Shown: positions 33,300 to 43,704 of the stretch, piece by piece
How the letters are laid out: each line of letters opens with the position of its first letter
Position numbering within the stretch: position 1 is the first letter of the stretch
Origin: Synanceia verrucosa
Taxonomy: Eukaryota; Chordata; Actinopteri; Perciformes; Synanceiidae
Length of the DNA: 64,000 nt
Direction of reading: 5' to 3'
Assembly (NCBI GenBank): GCA_029721515.1
Contig: CM056559.1
Span: 15,863,001 to 15,927,000 of the forward strand
Position numbers and translations under genes: made by a program
Notes under the pieces: generated by a model
What the model was told of the DNA's origin: nothing
What the model saw: only the letters and a program-made list of their open reading frames with translations
Databases searched by the model: none

Positions 33300-34886
33300 T
33301 ACTCAACAAAAATATAATAATGATAAACGCAACACTTTTGTTTTTCCTCCCATTTTCTGAGATGAACTCAAAGATCTAAAATGTTTTCCACATAGACAAT
33401 ATCACCATTTCTCTCAAATATTGTTCACAAACCAGTCTAAATCTGTGATAGTGAGCACTTCTCCTTTACTTAGATAATCCATCCCACCTCACAGGTGTGC
33501 CATATCAAGATGCTGATTAGACACCATGATTAGTGCACAGGTGTGCCTTAGACTGCCCACAATAAAAGGCCACTCTGAAAGGTGGGGGTGCTGGGGACTC
33601 AGAAAACCAGTCAGTATCTGGTGTGACCACCATTTGCCTCATGCAGTGCAATCTCCTTCGCATAGAGTTGATCAGGTTGTCGACTGTGGTCTATGGAATG
33701 TTGGTCCACTCCTCTTCAATGGCTGTGCGAAGTTGCTGGATACTGGCAGGAACTGGTACACGCTGTCGTATACGCCGATCCAGAGCATCCCAAACATGCT
33801 CAATGGGTGACATGTCCAGTGAGTATGCTGGCCATGCAAGAACTGGGATGTTTTCAGCTTCCAAGAATTGTGTACAGATCCTTGCAACATGGGGCCGTGC
33901 ATTATCCTGTTGCAACATGAGGCGATGTTCTTGGATGTATGGCACAACAATGGGCCTCAGGATCTCGTCACGGTATCTCTGTGCATTCAAAATGCCATCA
34001 ATAAAATGCACCTGTGTTCTTCGTCCATAACAGACACCTGCCCATACCATAACCCAGCGGTTTGTTGATTGACATCAGCAAACCGCTCACCCACACCACG
34101 CCACACACACTGTCTGCCATCTCCACTGAACAGTGTAAACTTCATCCGTGAAGAGAACACCTCTCCAACGTGCCAGACGCATCGAATGTGAGCATTTGCC
34201 CACTCAAGTCAGTTATGATGACGAACTGGAGTCAGGTCGAGACCCCGATGAGGACGACGAGCATGCAGATGAGCTTCCCTGAGACAGTTTCTGACAGTTT
34301 GTGCAGAAATTCTTTGGTTATGCAAACCCATTGTTTCAACAGCTGTCCGAGTGGCTGGTCTCAGACGATCTTGGAGGTGAACATGCTGGATGTGGAGGTC
34401 CTGGGCTGGTTTGGTTACACGTGGTCTGCGGTTGTGAGGCTGGATGGATGTACTGCCAAATTCCCTGAAACACCTTTGGAGATGGCTTATGGTAGAGAAA
34501 TGAACATTCAATACACGAGCAACAGCTCTGGTTGACATTCCTGCTGTCAGCATGCCAATTGCATGCTCCCTCAAATGCGACATCTGTGGCATTGTGCTGT
34601 GTGATAAAACTGCACCTTTCAGAGTGGCCTTTTATTGTGGGCAGTCTAAGGCACACCTGTGCACTAATCATGGTGTCTAATCAGCATCTTGATATGGCAC
34701 ATCTGTGAGGTGGGATAGATTATCTCAGCAAAGGAGAAGTGCTGACTATCACAGATTTAGACTGGTTTGTCAACAATATTTGACAGAAATTGTGATATTG
34801 TCTCTGTGGAAGACGTTTTAGATCTTTGAGTTTATTTCATAAAAAATTGGCCGCAAAAAGTGTTGCGTTTATATTTTTGTTGAGTG
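33300..34886 (-). mobile_element. Tc1-like transposon 4 (1.6 kb, long inverted repeats)
   Basis: The ends YACTCAACAAAAATATAA are flanked by TA (33298-33299 and 34887-34888). The inverted repeats are about 280 bp: 33523-33583 ('atgattagtgcacaggtgtg..aaggccactctgaaagg') is matched in reverse complement at 34614-34674. The transposase is on the minus strand. Confidence 0.92.
33691..34592 (-). pseudogene. Tc1/mariner-like transposase, frameshifted
   Basis: The N-terminal helix-turn-helix part (34592-34209) is one open block with G-M-L-T-A-G-M-S-T-R-A-V-A-R and a G-S-T-S-I-Q-P-H-N-R-R-P-R-V-T linker. The first catalytic Asp lies in an F-T-D-E context near 34145, followed within a few codons by a frame change. 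The last block (34050-33691) has L-Q-Q-D-N-A-R-P-H-V-A (second Asp) and S-L-D-M-S-P-I-E-H-V-W-D (Glu). At least two frameshifts between 34210 and 34050 inactivate it. Confidence 0.88.
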
Positions 34887-34898
34887 TAGTTTGAAGTC

Positions 34899-35230
34899 AG
34901 CAAGAAGGTACCGGGTTCGAATCCCAGGCCCGGTGCCTTTCTGTGTGGAGTTTGCACGTTCTCCCCGTGTCTGCGTGGGTTCTCTCCGGGTACGTCGGCT
35001 TCCTCCCACCATCCAAAAACATGCATGGGGATTAAGTTAATTGGCTAATTTAAATTGACCGTAGGTGTGAATGTGAGTGTGAGTGGTTGTCTGTCTCTGT
35101 GTGCCCTGCGATGAGGTGGCGACTTGTCCAGGGTGTACCCTGCCTTCCGCCCTAGGACAGCTGGGATAGGCTCCAGCCCCCCGCGACCCTATGAGGATAA
35201 ACGGTAGATAATGGATGGATGGATGGAATG
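34899..35230 (+). mobile_element. tRNA-derived SINE, type 1, head-truncated (copy D)
   Basis: It starts just before box B ('gggttcgaatccc' at 34914-34926) and is otherwise complete to the ATGGATGG tail. It lies only 11 bp from the right TA of Tc1 element 4, so the box A half was probably lost at that junction. Confidence 0.8.
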
Positions 35231-35775
35231 ACTAGTTTGACGTCTGCACTTTCAACACAAGTTGAAATGGAGTCTTGCTGTGTTTTGCTCCTATGCCAGC
35301 TCAGGGTGGTCATGTGATTTCTATGCCTTTAGGAATTAAGCTGCTTTCACACTGAATACGGCAAGCATGGCGGTGCGCAGGGTGTGGCACAAGCGAACGC
35401 AGAGCATGGTGCAGAGCAACCAAGTTGCGAGACTACGGATCAGTGGAGGGAAACTGAAATTGTAGCGCTCTTCTTTTGTGAGGACAACATGTATTTGTCA
35501 ACATCCCAGCAGAAAGCCCTGGCTTTGTTTATGCTGATGATGATGATAACGAGGAGGAGGAGATCCGCAAGAATAAGAATTTGGGTACATACAGAACTCA
35601 CAAAAAGGATATTGGGCCTTTGGATGAAATTTCAGAATGCACCTAAAGTGCACTAAATCCATTTCTAACCTTTTGAATGCACATGTGCAGCTGTTCAGTG
35701 TTTCAGTATTTATTGTATAACATGCTGTTCTCAAACAAGGTGATTAACCACAAAAATCACAACGAGTGTCTGATC
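35231..35775. other. No gene recognised; possible DNA-element end
   Basis: 'gctgctttcacactgaatacggcaa' at 35340-35364 resembles ends of DNA transposons (compare 37385-37400). A 90-codon frame at 35384-35656 has no recognisable family features. Confidence 0.35.
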
Positions 35776-35895
35776 CATGCATCTGTAATAGAATTTCCAT
35801 TACACTAGCCTTAATCTTTAAACCAAGAGTGCCTTCTAGAGAACTCAAAAAAATACCAGAAGTGCTTCATGAAGCGTCATTTGGCCATCACTAAT
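35776..35895. repeat. Truncated copy of the 36586-36742 MITE
   Basis: 'gaatttccattacactagccttaat.tttaaacca' and the end 'gcttcatgaagcgtcatttggccatcacta' match the MITE at 36586-36742 in pieces. One end is missing. Confidence 0.55.
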
Positions 35896-36118
35896 TCTGG
35901 AGGCTCATTTTCCTCACACACAGAACTGAGGAGTCCATGAGGGTCAAACAGGAAATAACAGGAGGAGGATGTGTAACATACAGTAGACTGTGTGCTTATT
36001 TCCTTATATGGTTATGGTATGTGTGTATATATAAAACTGACCACTGCACCAAAAACTGACCAACAGGAAAAGAGCTGATGACCACTAGCACCAAGAATCA
36101 CCCAATCAGAGATGACGA

Positions 36119-36148
36119 CGCCTTGTACATTCCTGAATGTACAAGGCG
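36119..36148. repeat. Perfect 14-bp palindrome, 2-nt spacer
   Basis: CGCCTTGTACATTC and its exact reverse complement are separated by CT. Confidence 0.9.
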
Positions 36149-36585
36149 CCACACGCTCAAAGGAAGATATAAATACACTTAAACTCTCATTTCAGCAGAG
36201 ACACATACCACTGATATGTTAAATGGCAAATATGTTCCTCATTAGCATCACAAGCACAAGGATCATAGACAGACTCACAGCTGGACAGTGAGGAAAGTGT
36301 CAGGGGACCTAATTACAAACAGGGATGAGAGAGTATGGGGTGTAACACAAGGGTGAAGAAAGGGACAGAGGACAAGTTGAAGAAGTCAAAGGATGAATAC
36401 AAAAGAAATGATTCTGAGAGGAGATGCCATTCAACTTGCTAACTCTCCAACTGTCCATTTTTAATGAGATGTCTGCACTCATCATTACTGATTAGGTTGG
36501 TTAGACATATGCATGATGATACACTAATAAAGCAAGGAAAATACATGCATGTGACACATAGCCTTTGAAATTGAGGCTAGGATAC

Positions 36586-36742
36586 TAGTGATGGCCAAAT
36601 GAAGTTTCATGAAGTACTTGTGGTCTTTTTGACTCCTCTAGATGGCGATTTTGGTTTAAAGATTAAGGCTAGCGCAATGCAATTTCCATTACGTTAGCCT
36701 TAATATTTAAACCATGAATGAAGCTTCATTTGTCTATCACTA
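36586..36742. mobile_element. 157-bp MITE, hAT-like
   Basis: The inverted ends TAGTGATGGCCAAATGAAG and TAGTGATAGACAAATGAAG agree at 17 of 19 positions. The flanks TAGGATAC (36578-36585) and CTGGATAC (36743-36750) agree at 6 of 8, consistent with a decayed 8-bp hAT duplication. Non-coding. Confidence 0.7.
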
Positions 36743-37059
36743 CTGGATACAGATGTCAAAAATGCTTTTCACCATCGGAACAATAGTTCTTTGGAACATA
36801 GAAAATGTATCATTGGAAAGAATATGATGCAATTTTACTATTTAACTTGAATAACTTCAGCTCACAGAGTTATTTTTTACATACCACTTGTGGTTGAGCA
36901 GAAAATTCTTCAATAAGACAATGTCACTCGAGAAAGATACCATGATCCATGTTAACTCTGAGTCCCATTGAATTACATGTATGTCATTTATAATCCAACG
37001 CTTGAGTGCCATTGATGTATATATACGTCAAAGCGTTTTTTTTTGTTTTTTTTTTGGCG

Positions 37060-37385
37060 AATGGCAAAAGCGGATGCTCTCTCACAGCCTGTGAGTAATT
37101 TTGGTGCATGTAGTTACAACATAAAGAGACGTATAAGCCACAAATATCAAAGCGGGAAGTGGAGATGATCGCGATCAGAGAGCAAAAAAAATGAAATTTC
37201 GACAAAAAGTGGTCTTTTGGCAAAACTGGCCTCTACTCAAAGTAAAACAAGAATGGAGCAAGGTGAAATAGAGAGTCTCTTCTTTCATTTGATCTATTCT
37301 GTGTTTTCAAAGTCACAGTACAAAGTATTCTGTGAGTCATGAAAGATGAAATGATTCGAAATGGCCAAAACTGCTGGTAAAAGGT
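37060..37385 (+). repeat. Dispersed repeat block shared with 3575-3790
   Basis: 'cgacaaaaagtggt', 'ggcaaaactggcctctact', 'aaacaagaatgga.caaggtga', 'gaaatagagagt.tcttc' and 'aatggccaaaac.ctgg' occur in the same order as at 3585-3790. No coding content. Confidence 0.5.
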
Positions 37386-38783
37386 ACTTTCACACTGAAA
37401 TTAGCGTGTCGATGTGGGATTTTTGGCATTTGGACTCTTTCACAGTGCCACCTGCAGCTGGTCTGACCTCCCGCTGTGAGAGCTGCTACTTGTTTTTTTC
37501 CTCCCTCCCATACGTCATCGCTTTGACAATGTCATCATTACAGATTTAAGTGCGCCGGAACACTGCAAGGTAAACAATGGACAGCACGGACATGAGCCAG
37601 TCACATGTTAACATTGTTGTTTAGTGTGTTGCAATTTGTCCCTTTTGCAAAGTGTACAAACCCAGCGCAGTGCTAATAATAATAATACTGGTACTAAGGC
37701 ATACTGCCATGATCAATAAAAAAGGTGTGTCAGATTGCTGTACAAGCTGTATATAAACACGGTCTCGTAATTCACACCGGGATTCCCCGATCGGTGGGAT
37801 TTCCCCAGAATGACGTACAACTAGATCACAAAAGTTGCTCTCATTAAAGATGATGTCGCTACACATTTGATTTGTTTGATTAAATAAAATATCTGTCCTT
37901 CCAGGGCCGGCCCTGTTAATTTGGGGGCCCTGGGCGGGATATTGGATTGGGGGCCTACCTACCTCGCAGCACAGTGGATTGACAATGAAGGATTAGAACC
38001 AGCCCAGCTACCATATGCAATTATAACCCTTATCTATTAAAAAGTTATATTAACAGTTTGTCCACTAGGCGGCGCCAAACATGCTGTATTGAAACAAACC
38101 ATTCTACAAAAGATTGTAGTTTGATATTTGAATTTATTTTTTGACATATTCTAACAAGATAGTTCTATCAACAGTATCACCCAACAGTACACATTCACTT
38201 CCAAACAAATGTAACAAGTGCAAAACAAATAAGAGTGCAAAAAAGAAAAGTGCATCCCTGCAATTTCTGGTGGTTTCCTTTTGCTTTGACAATTCAACTT
38301 GCTAGGTGCCAGCGAATTCCTACAGTATCACCCAACAGTACACATTCATTTCCAAACAGAAGTAACAAGACAATGAGGTAGAAAATACAACAAATAAATA
38401 ACTGATTAAATAAATATTAAAGACCGCCTAAAGTCAAAAATCACATTTTCTTCTTCTTTCTTTTTGTGGGGGGAAACCATCAGAGATAAATTATTCAAAG
38501 TAGAGTATTTAATATACATGTTGAAACCTGACTTTGGTGGGTATTTAAGAAAATAATAGATAAATAAAATAAAATACATAGCAATATATTGTAAAAGAAA
38601 AAAAAGCACAGCAACTGTTCTGACAAGGACCACAATGGAAAAAGTAGTTGCCCTTAGTGATACTGTTAATGTTGTCTAGTGTAAATAAATAAAATAAATT
38701 GAAGTAAATTAAAACTGAAGTGCGTCTTTTGTTTTTTTTGCGATGCAGTCTCTTTAGGTATTCCCTGTAAATGACTAGTTCTG

Positions 38784-39900
38784 TCAAAATTTCTGTCTTC
38801 TTGCTTTTTTGGATGCAAAATCAGTTATAACGGCATCACAGGAAATCTCGCTTCCAACCTGGTGGTTGATACTTATGAGTGCCAGTGCACTGAGGCGTTC
38901 TTGTCCCATGGAGGACCTTAGGTAAGTCTCAATCAATTTGAGCTTGGAAAAACTCCTTCCGGCTGATGCCACCGTCACTGGTAGTGTACAGGCTATTCTG
39001 AGTGCTACCCAAAGGTTTGGATAATGCCCAGTGAGCTCAGTTTGGTGGAGGAAGGATATGAGCTCAACGGCAGTCATGCCTGCCTTGGGTAGGTTTGGCA
39101 GTCTTTGGATTTCTGTGGCTAGTTCTTGCCAGTTCATGTCAGTTTTGTCCCCATCAGTGAGTGTGTTCCCAAGGAGCTCACAATGCTCTCTGAGAGACTT
39201 CTCATCCATATCAGAGAAACTGGTGAGGACACCAAATTTGTCTCTTACACCCTTCATTGATGTGAATCAATCTTGGAGCAACTGGATGGCGGTGTCAACT
39301 ACAACATTAGAGAATGTTATCTCCAGTCTCTTTAATGCATCATTCACACTCTCATCTGCTGCCTCATAGCCAAACTGCCTTTTGGTGTTGCGAAGCCTCT
39401 TCTGCTCCAACACTGCCTCTACATTCATGTTCTCAAAGACTTCTTTTGCTTTTGCCTAGGCATCACAAAATTGTCTCTATGCCTCTACTGACTGCTTTGC
39501 AGAGTCTGCAACCATTAGATTTAGTGTGTGTGTCCCACATGGAACATAAAGAGCCCTGGGATTTTTTGCAATCAGCCTGGCCTGCACTCCTTTGTTTTTC
39601 CCTTTCATATTTGAGCCATTATCGTAAGATTGACCCTTGCAGTCTTGAAAACTGATGCCCAGTTCCTCCAGCTTGTTCAATATCACAGAAGACAAGCCAG
39701 TGCCAGTGGATTCAGTGGCAGGTAGGAAACCAAGAAAGTGTTTTCTTTAATCACTGGGGGTGTTGTCAAGCTGACAATTCTGACAACAGCTGACATTTGT
39801 TCCTGGTGGCTGATGTCTGGGGTGCAGTCTAACAAGATTGCAAAATACTTTGACTTGTTTATTTCAGTCACAATGTTGCTAAGGATTTCCCCCCTAATAC
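38784..39900 (-). pseudogene. hAT transposase, central and C-terminal part, broken
   Basis: The central block (39871-39700) has Y-F-A-I-L-L-D-C-T-P-D-I-S-H and V-V-R-I-V-S-L, the first acidic position of the RNase H-like fold. The next block (39695-39500), in another frame, has D-C-K-G-Q-S-Y-D-N-G-S-N-M-K-G-K and a following V-P-C-G-T-H-T-L-N-L-M-V-A-D. The C-terminal hAT dimerisation region (39257-38790) contains L-P-N-L-P-K, Y-P-N-L-W-V-A-L-R-I, P-V-T-V-A-S-A-G-R-S-F-S-K-L-K and R-L-S-A-L-A-L-I-S-I. Compared with relatives, roughly 140 residues between the second and third blocks appear to be missing near 39430-39480. There are several stops. Confidence 0.85.
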
Positions 39901-40107
39901 AACCAATGAGGTCATTTTGAATTCTTCATTTTGAAGTCTTCCCTAAGTAGGTTGTGAAGCTATCACCAGAGGTGAAGCGCCTAACATGTTCTTTTAAGAC
40001 TGGATAAAACTTAGCAAGAAGTTCTACCTCTTTCAAAAAATTGCCATTCCCCTGGCTGTTGAGGGTGTCTACTGATCCTCTTAGAGAAAGGTTTTTCCTG
40101 TTTTAAG

Positions 40108-40547
40108 TCAAAGTTCTATTTCCTTCCATTCGATCAAATGTTTTCCATGATCATGTCTTGTTTCATGAGACTGCAATATTTCCCCAATATGTTTCCAGTC
40201 ACGCAGCCCCTCTGTGCTCAGCTTTGACTTTGGGGACTTTGCAAACAACTTGCAGCAAAAGCAGTACACTGCATCATTCTGCTTTGAGTAAGTCAACCAC
40301 AAATATCTAACTTTCTCACCATTTGCAAGATTTCTAAACATGTAGTGGTAGTGAAAGCTTCTATTTAGATGTGACCTGGGGAATTCAAAGTCTCTGTCTA
40401 CCTGCACAGGACCCCTGGAAACCAAGTCTGTCCTCACTGTATCTGACATTTTTGACGGCCACTGACCAGGGTCAATTGGTGGAGGTGCAGCAGAAGTCCC
40501 AGAACAGGAAGGTGTTGGTTGGTCTTCATCAGCAGTTTCCATGGGAA
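40108..40547 (-). pseudogene. hAT transposase exon 5: TTF-type zinc finger region
   Basis: The exon begins after a good splice acceptor (TTACCCTACAG, on the minus strand) and continues the phase-1 frame of the upstream exons. It encodes a Pro/Ser-rich linker, the conserved D-P-G-Q-W-P block, then R-D-F-E-F-P-R and the TTF-type zinc finger with Y-C-F-C-C-K-L-F, W-K-H and a His-rich end. Such proteins are often annotated in fish as zinc finger MYM-type protein 1-like. The frame ends at a stop at 40108, where relatives continue, so the transposase is truncated here. The role in an intact copy would be DNA binding during transposition. Confidence 0.82.
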
Positions 40548-41152
40548 CTGTAGGGTAAATTGGTTGTGTACACACAATTACATTTTCCAACACCGATAAA
40601 CACATCATGGCACCAAACAGGAAACTTTCCAAGTGCACTTTTTAAATTCTGAAATCTATACCTTTAAAGCATTGTCTTAATCAAAATACTATATTCAATT
40701 TGTTGTAAACAAATACATGTATTTATTTACCAAAACCAAATACAGTTAACTTACCAGCAACGTTATCTCTTGTGGCGGTACCCGGTGCCGAGCCAGGAGT
40801 AGCAGTCCCTTCATCTCCAGCTGCCATAGTGTTCGAGGATGTTTGATCCTCCACGTCAGTGTGGTGTGATGACTGGGCTGGTATGAAAAAAACACCATCT
40901 TATTAATCATCTTACCTAAATGATACATAATCAATTTGTTGTAAACAAAAGACATTAATTTATTTACCATGGCAATGAATGGACAGTTAACTTACCAGCA
41001 ACATTATCCGCTATGGGGGTATCCTCTGTACCCGGTCCTGAACCAGGAGTTGCAGCATCGTCATCTCCAGCTGCTATAGCGGTTGAGGATGTGGGTCCAG
41101 GGTCAGCATCAGCATGATGTGATGATGGGCCTGGTATGAAAAAGCATTGTCT

Positions 41153-41400
41153 TCACCACCCCCAAAATTACTTTTTTTCTATTGACTGCTCACCCCATGG
41201 AGACTTTTTTGTTTGTTTTTGTTGCAGCATTCTTAAGACAACATTATAACAGTAAATTTACCCCCATTCATTGCAGATGGAGACCCTCAAAATCAAATTA
41301 TTGTCTTAAGAATGTGACCAAAAAATAAATATATATATATGATTGGACTCAAGTCTCCATGGGGTGAGTAATCAATAGAAAAAAGGCATTCTGGGGGTGA
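41153..41400. mobile_element. MITE inside intron of the hAT gene
   Basis: Inverted ends: the left has 'ccccaaaattac' then 'ctattgactgctcacccc', and the right in reverse complement has 'cccccagaatgcc' then 'ctattgattactcacccc'. About 48 bp of arm match at roughly 83 percent. It lies between exons 2 and 3. It resembles the common fish MITE ends that begin TTCACCC. Confidence 0.65.
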
Positions 41401-41814
41401 ACTATTTCTTTAATCATCTTACCTAAATCATACATTTGATCAATTTGTAAACAAAGACATATTACCGTATTCATTTATGGCAACATAGACAGACATCCAG
41501 AGAGCAGTCCAGACAGACATCAGAGATAGATCCAGAGAACAATCCAGACAGAGATCCAGAGATATGTAACTAATTTAATCTAATCTAATCTAATAAATCA
41601 ATCTGTCGGAAACAAATAAATTATTATTTGGGCAACATACAGGCAAGAGACAGTTAACCTACCTGCAACATCATCCTCTATATCGTGTCCACCAGTGCCA
41701 GTGCCGTCACCCAAAAACCTCAGGATTGCACCTTCTGAGAAAGTGAATATTTTTTCGAGTTAGATGTGAGGTTTCATCAACACACAGCATGCAAAATGTC
41801 CATCTTCTATCAAA

Positions 41815-41903
41815 CCACACACACACGCACGCACGCACGCACGCACACGCACGCACGCACGCGCACGCACGCGCACGCACGCACGCACGCACACGCACGC
41901 ACA
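41815..41903. repeat. (ACGC)n microsatellite
   Basis: About 85 bp of alternating ACGC and ACAC units, an alternating purine-pyrimidine tract in the first intron of the hAT gene. Confidence 0.9.
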
Positions 41904-42764
41904 CAACTTTAGCTTAGCTAGGATAGATGCAGTACAGCCAGGTGCTGCACAGGCTCAGCTAGCAGGTAGCTAGCTACCAGGTGCACCGTGTTTCGTAGCT
42001 AAAATGCTAAATGTCATCCTCTGCACATACTGAACGATACGTTACCTTGTACTTTCCGCTTGGCTTCCTCAGCTTTTTTCTTTTTTTTCTTTTCTGCGCC
42101 GGACGGGTAAAGCCTTTTAGACATGATGCTCACGGCAGCTCATTCACCGGTGCAGGCGTGAGGCGTGCATTGCAGCTGGTAAAGTGGAGTCGGGGGGAGG
42201 GGGGCAGGCAGCGTAGGTGCACGTTGTAGCACTCATAGACGGTAGCACTAGCAGCTGCCTGGCACCCGCAGTGAGTGTGAGTGGGTTGCCAGGTCAGTAG
42301 ATGATAACAAGTAAATTAAGGAGAATCGGCAAACAAAATGTATTCGTTTGGAGGGTGGCCTCCCGGGGCTTCTCTGGCAACTCGGGGCTCTGGGCGGCGG
42401 CCCTGTTGGGAGGGCCGGCTCTGTGTCCTTCAGAGATCGGTCTCTGGAGATCAACAAATAGACTTATGAATGAGCAGCTCTGCAGCTTCACAGTAACATC
42501 CTGACAGGCTGCTCAGTGACTAAAGCAGGACGCAACAGTCATTGGTACGTCATCGGGCAAATAGCGAGTTGACGCGGGTCAACACAGTTCAACTTTCACA
42601 CTGTAGCCGATCTGATCCGAGCCGATAAAGTCCCGGGTAAAAAAATAAACTGCATGACAACGCAGGTTTTTCGTGCAGTGTGAAAGGGGCTTTAGTTATC
42701 TCTTTGCATTTCTAATTCACTCAAAGGGAAACATATTTGCAGATCTCCTTCACTTCATCAGTAT

Positions 42765-42872
42765 ATTCGTTGTTCTGTACACACAATGTACACATCTACT
42801 GCATGTCTCTTTGTCCAGGGATCCCTCCTCACTCTTCCTAAGGTTTCTTCTATTGCTTTCCCATTAAGCATT
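42765..42872 (+). mobile_element. L2/Maui-like 3' UTR fragment
   Basis: 'cacatctactgcatgtct', 'ccagggatccctcctcactcttcctaaggtttcttct' corresponds to 11205-11270 of the L2 copy inside Tc1 element 1. It stops before the terminal 'gatattgggc' block, next to the LTR at 42905. Confidence 0.5.
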
Positions 42873-42904
42873 GGGCTATGATTTCATTTGACACTTGTTT
42901 GGAT

Positions 42905-43704
42905 TGTGAGGGTTCCATCTTGAGAACCCAAAAGCATGACTCAAAGACAGGCAGGAGTGCAGCTCAGAAGGGTCTGTATTTAGACAGGCAGCAAAAAAAA
43001 GGAAACTCAAAACCGCTCACCAAAGTGGGAAGGAAAACAATTTACAATTTTACTCCTTTCTCTGAAGACTATGAAATTTAACAACTCAAAATCACTCACA
43101 AGGAGAGTAAGAAAACACTAAGGGACAAGACTAACGATACACTAGAAAGTAAAAGCACTCATAAGGAGGCTAGAAACAGAATGCTTGAAATGAAACTAAC
43201 ATCTACACTGAAAAGTCTATAAAAAACTGAAAAACAAAATAACAACTGCAACTCATGGTTATGAGGAGGGACTATTACGCATAAACAAAACTCACTGGCA
43301 CTCTAATCTAAAGAGGCTATGAAAAGTATACAACAACAAAAAATCACTCTGCTCAAGAAGGAAGAAAGAATAAACTATCAAATAGAAATGCTACTCACTA
43401 GGGAGGATTCAAGAGCTACAAACCAAAAGACCATCACTAAGGATATGAATACTTACAAATGAAAACCTCTTGTGAGCCATGAGGGAAATGCTGGAAATAC
43501 ACAGGGGAATTGAAACCGAGCTAGGTTTCATGCATGGGACGAAGGGAGACAAGACTATTTCTACAAGAGGTAAGGGGACACAGGTAGAAACAATCAGGGT
43601 GGGAGCACAGGAGGGCAGGAAGCAAAACGATCTGAAATGAGAGGGAGACAGGGTTATATCAAAATAAAACAGAAAATGACAAGACAACTTGCAGACACGG
43701 GACA
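42905..43704 (-). mobile_element. LTR of a retrotransposon family (copy 2 of 3)
   Basis: It begins TGTGAGGG and ends GGGACA on the plus strand, and aligns with 55-939 over its whole length, including 'caaagacaggcaggagtgcag', repeated 'cactcacaaggagg' type blocks and 'gaagcaaaacgatctgaaatga'. All three copies in the window point the same way. A target duplication is not visible. Confidence 0.6.

Larger units (their letters stand above)
40755..42124 (-). pseudogene. hAT transposase 5' exons 1-4, all open and phase 1
   Basis: Exon 1 (42124-42046) starts with ATG and reads M-S-K-R-L-Y-P-S-G-A-E followed by a Lys-rich run, a nuclear-localisation-like start shared by this family. It is followed by donor GTAAC. 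Exon 2 (41734-41663), exon 3 (41130-40996) and exon 4 (40877-40755) have matching AG/GT borders and lengths of 72, 135 and 123 nt, all multiples of three. Every intron is in phase 1. Exons 3 and 4 resemble each other (S-S-H-H, T-S-S and A-A-G-D blocks), and the flanking intron ends repeat too ('acagttaacttaccagcaac'), so an exon-intron unit was duplicated. No stop occurs in the joined frame up to exon 5. The linker is low in complexity and probably unstructured. Confidence 0.8.
37902..42423 (-). mobile_element. Full-length hAT transposon (4.5 kb)
   Basis: The left end starts CAGGGCCGGCCCT and the right end, in reverse complement, starts CAGAGCCGGCCCT. Both are flanked by the identical 8-bp sequence TGTCCTTC (37894-37901 and 42424-42431), the duplication length expected of hAT transposases. 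The element carries one intron-containing transposase gene on the minus strand. A perfect 8-bp duplication with matching ends indicates a simple insertion that is not very old, although the gene has since decayed. Confidence 0.93.
37385..42695. mobile_element. Possible older DNA element split by the hAT
   Basis: 'gtactttcacactgaaat' at 37385-37402 and, in reverse complement, 'cccctttcacactgcacg' ending at 42695 are similar and inverted, and both contain CTTTCACACTG. They flank the hAT insertion on both sides. With the hAT removed the element would be about 0.8 kb. Only the short shared end supports it. Confidence 0.35.

Noticed and set aside
41707..41904. Cys/Arg/Ala repeat protein
   Set aside because: It is the translation of the (ACGC)n microsatellite in the hAT intron.
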